DNA of 64,000 nucleotides from Actinopolymorpha singaporensis (GTDB lineage Bacteria > Actinomycetota > Actinomycetes > Propionibacteriales > Actinopolymorphaceae). The stretch is taken from NCBI RefSeq assembly GCF_900104745.1, contig NZ_LT629732.1:2839981-2903980 (forward strand), read 5' to 3'. The translations under genes were made by a program, and so were the position numbers. How positions within the stretch are numbered: position 1 is the first letter of the stretch; the number at the start of each line of letters is the position of its first letter. The notes beneath the pieces are model-generated. The model searched no databases and was not told the origin of the DNA. It saw only the letters and a program-made list of their open reading frames with translations. This document shows positions 62,483 to 64,000 of the stretch, one piece after another.

Positions 62483-64000
62483 CTACCGCGTGGGCAGGGG
62501 ACGCGGCCGCAGCCCGCCGGCACACGACGCGGAGGGCGACTGGTCGCGGCCTACGACGACGGACTGCCCGAGGTCGTTGTAGCCGGTACGCGAGTTCCAC
62601 ACGCCGGTGTTGGCGAGCTGGATCGCGTACGCCGCGTGGTAGCTGGTGTCGGTGCCTGGGAGCAGCGCCTGCGACCGCAGCCGCGCTTCGGGTGCGGGCA
62701 GGTCGAGGGACAGGGCGTACCTGCCCGGCGGGAGGCCGGCGCAGACCCGGGCGTTCACCTCGATCGACGTGCCGGGCTCCCAGCGGCGCGGGTCGACCGC
62801 CAACGGCACCTCGTACGACCGGTGTTCGCCGGTGAGAATCAGCCGGACCGAGCGCGGGTTGTACGGCGCGGCGAAACCGTCGTTGCGCAAGCCGAGGTTG
62901 ACAGTGAACGATCGGCCCGGGCGTACGCCGTCGGCGAAGCTGCCCGTGGCGAGCCGCAGCCGATAGCCGAGCCGCTGCCGGGCCTCCTCGAGGTTCGCGC
63001 CCCAGCTGCCCAGCACGTTCTTGTTGTAGTCGGAGTTGAGGTAGCTGTAGTGGTAGCGCGCCATCTCCGCCTCGGCGCTCGGCCACTCCGAACGCGGCGG
63101 GTCGACGTTGCAGGTCTCACCGCCGACCGGGACGAACCTCGATTCCTGGGCGAGGTACTCCTGGTCCAGCGTGATCGGGTCGGACAGGAAGGTGCCGAAG
63201 TCGTCCGGGCTGGCGAGGAAGCAGTCGTTGTGGTGCCCGATGCGCGCGACCGGCGTGCCCGAGTACGCCTCCGCAGGCGGGAGTGCACCCTCCTTGCCGG
63301 TGGGCCGATCGACGGTCTTCTGCTTCATCAGCATCGTGCGCACCTGGACGGTGCGGGTGGTCGGCAACGCGCGCAGCAGGGCGAGGAACACCTCGCGCCG
63401 GTTGGCCCAGTCCTGCGGCGTGACGTTCTCCGGGTGGAGCGGGTCCGCGACGAAGTGGTCGGTGTAGTAGCCCTCGCCCCACAGTCCGATGAAGCCGGCC
63501 TGCACGGTGGCGATCACGTCCGCGTTCGCCCGCAGGACCGGCGTGAGCTGCGCGACGTGGCGCAGGACACGTTCCTTCGGAGCGTCACCGTACGGCGGCT
63601 GGTAGGGCCAGTCGTCCTTCGGCTGCGCGTACGCGAACCGCACGATCACCTTCACGCCGGCGGAGCGGGCGGTGGCGAAGTCGGCGCCGACGCGGGACAG
63701 GTACGCCTGGTCGATCGTGTCGGTGCCGGCGAACTTCTCCAGGTAGAAGACCCGCAGGATCTGGGTGACGTGCTCGCGTTCCCGCCAGCCGCGCAGAGTG
63801 GCCGGGTCCAGCGCCTCGTACCCCGAACCGTCGGCGCGGAAATGCGTCTCGGTGTGGTGGTAGAAGCCGCGCTCGGGGTTCGCGATGTTCTGGGTGCTCG
63901 CCGCGTAGGTCCGCTCGGTGCGGTTCCCCTCGGCGGAGGTGGCGGCGCGCGTGGCCGTCGACGACCCTATGGCGGATGACCCGGTGGCGAAGGACCCGGC
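62483..64000 (-). CDS. DUF4874/DUF4832 domain protein, N-terminus cut by window edge
   Basis: The C-terminal 505 residues of a probable glycosidase-like protein. An Ala/Ser/Thr-rich lead (presumably after an export signal beyond the edge) is followed by NPERGFYHHTETHF and a TIM-barrel-like region of the DUF4874 type (TQILRVFYLEKFAG, GVKVIVRFAYAQP, VIATVQAGFIGLWGEGYYTDHF), then the DUF4832 part (TMLMKQKTV, ARIGHHNDCFLASPDDFGTF, RYHYSYLNSDYN). Glu in GLWGEGYY is a candidate active-site residue. A beta-sandwich-like tail ends the protein. Family function is not established. Confidence 0.85.
   Translation of the reverse strand, partial: AGSFATGSSAIGSSTATRAATSAEGNRTERTYAASTQNIANPERGFYHHTETHFRADGSGYEALDPATLRGWREREHVTQILRVFYLEKFAGTDTIDQAYLSRVGADFATARSAGVKVIVRFAYAQPKDDWPYQPPYGDAPKERVLRHVAQLTPVLRANADVIATVQAGFIGLWGEGYYTDHFVADPLHPENVTPQDWANRREVFLALLRALPTTRTVQVRTMLMKQKTVDRPTGKEGALPPAEAYSGTPVARIGHHNDCFLASPDDFGTFLSDPITLDQEYLAQESRFVPVGGETCNVDPPRSEWPSAEAEMARYHYSYLNSDYNKNVLGSWGANLEEARQRLGYRLRLATGSFADGVRPGRSFTVNLGLRNDGFAAPYNPRSVRLILTGEHRSYEVPLAVDPRRWEPGTSIEVNARVCAGLPPGRYALSLDLPAPEARLRSQALLPGTDTSYHAAYAIQLANTGVWNSRTGYNDLGQSVVVGRDQSPSASCAGGLRPRPLPTR

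Noticed and set aside
1-64000. tRNA, rRNA, CRISPR, insertion sequence, integrase or attachment site
   Set aside because: I looked for tRNA T-loop GGTTCGAATCC-type cores, regular spaced repeats and transposase or recombinase motifs, and found none. The one GCGAATCC-type match is inside the cobalamin riboswitch.

Overview
The window reads as chromosomal DNA of a high-GC actinobacterium. Coding frames carry G or C at almost every third codon position, GTG starts are common, and many genes are joined by 4-base ATGA or GTGA overlaps. Several families point the same way: deazaflavin (F420)-type oxidoreductases, MurT/GatD, a DUF222/HNH gene, and TTGTCCACA DnaA boxes. A soil genus of the Propionibacteriales or a neighbouring order (for example Actinopolymorpha or Kribbella) would fit, but that is inference; no rRNA or tRNA gene is present to place it. 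I see no CRISPR array, phage, transposase or integrase. Many very long open frames on the opposite strand of real genes are GC-bias artefacts and are left out.

Layout. 0-7 kb: a MarR regulator coupled to a giant one-chain ABC exporter (both minus), then on the plus strand a deazaflavin-type nitroreductase, a GNAT acetyltransferase and a phosphotransferase in an overlapping series. 7-14 kb: a 2,180-residue secreted protein, a GH92 mannosidase carrying discoidin, Big-like and FnIII modules and a fused SGNH esterase. 14-28 kb: small redox enzymes, an aldo/keto reductase, an MFS transporter, a two-gene sugar-acid unit (rhamnonate dehydratase and a Gfo/Idh/MocA oxidoreductase), a membrane protein/DUF402/FG-GAP row, a pentapeptide lipoprotein, a secreted GH76 mannanase-like protein and a beta-lactamase-fold hydrolase. 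28.6-34.4 kb: a tightly overlapped operon for hydroxyproline catabolism (amine oxidase subunit, fused 2Fe-2S/FAD subunit, deaminase, epimerase, GntR regulator). 34.5-41.4 kb: a phosphotransferase, a TetR regulator, an NTF2-like protein, a copper-chaperone-like protein, the MurT/GatD peptidoglycan amidation pair, DUF488 and an ankyrin-repeat protein. 41.5-45.2 kb: a heterodimeric ABC exporter.

45.4-49.2 kb is a cobalamin salvage operon on the minus strand. A well-conserved cobalamin riboswitch precedes a fused CobT-CobU gene, then cobS and an ECF-type substrate-binding membrane component. 49.3-57 kb holds an aldo/keto reductase, an aminotransferase, a PP2C phosphatase, a sulfotransferase, a repeat-rich membrane-anchored coiled-coil protein, a sugar-porter MFS protein, and a nucleoside deaminase plus LLM oxidoreductase pair behind a MerR-type promoter and divergent from a MerR gene. 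57.5-64 kb holds a YceI protein, a BadF-type kinase, a frameshifted DUF222/HNH pseudogene behind two inverted DnaA-box-like sites, a NUDIX-GNAT fusion, and the C-terminal part of a DUF4874/DUF4832 protein running off the right edge.

The most informative points for follow-up are the matched asymmetry of nucleotide-binding sites in two unrelated ABC exporters, the GH92 protein with a discoidin domain inside its catalytic region and an SGNH esterase among repeated modules, the riboswitch-controlled CobT-CobU fusion with a repeat-built linker, the MerR-type 20-bp-spacer promoter, and the hydroxyproline operon. I found nothing that I can call a wholly new defence or mobile system.
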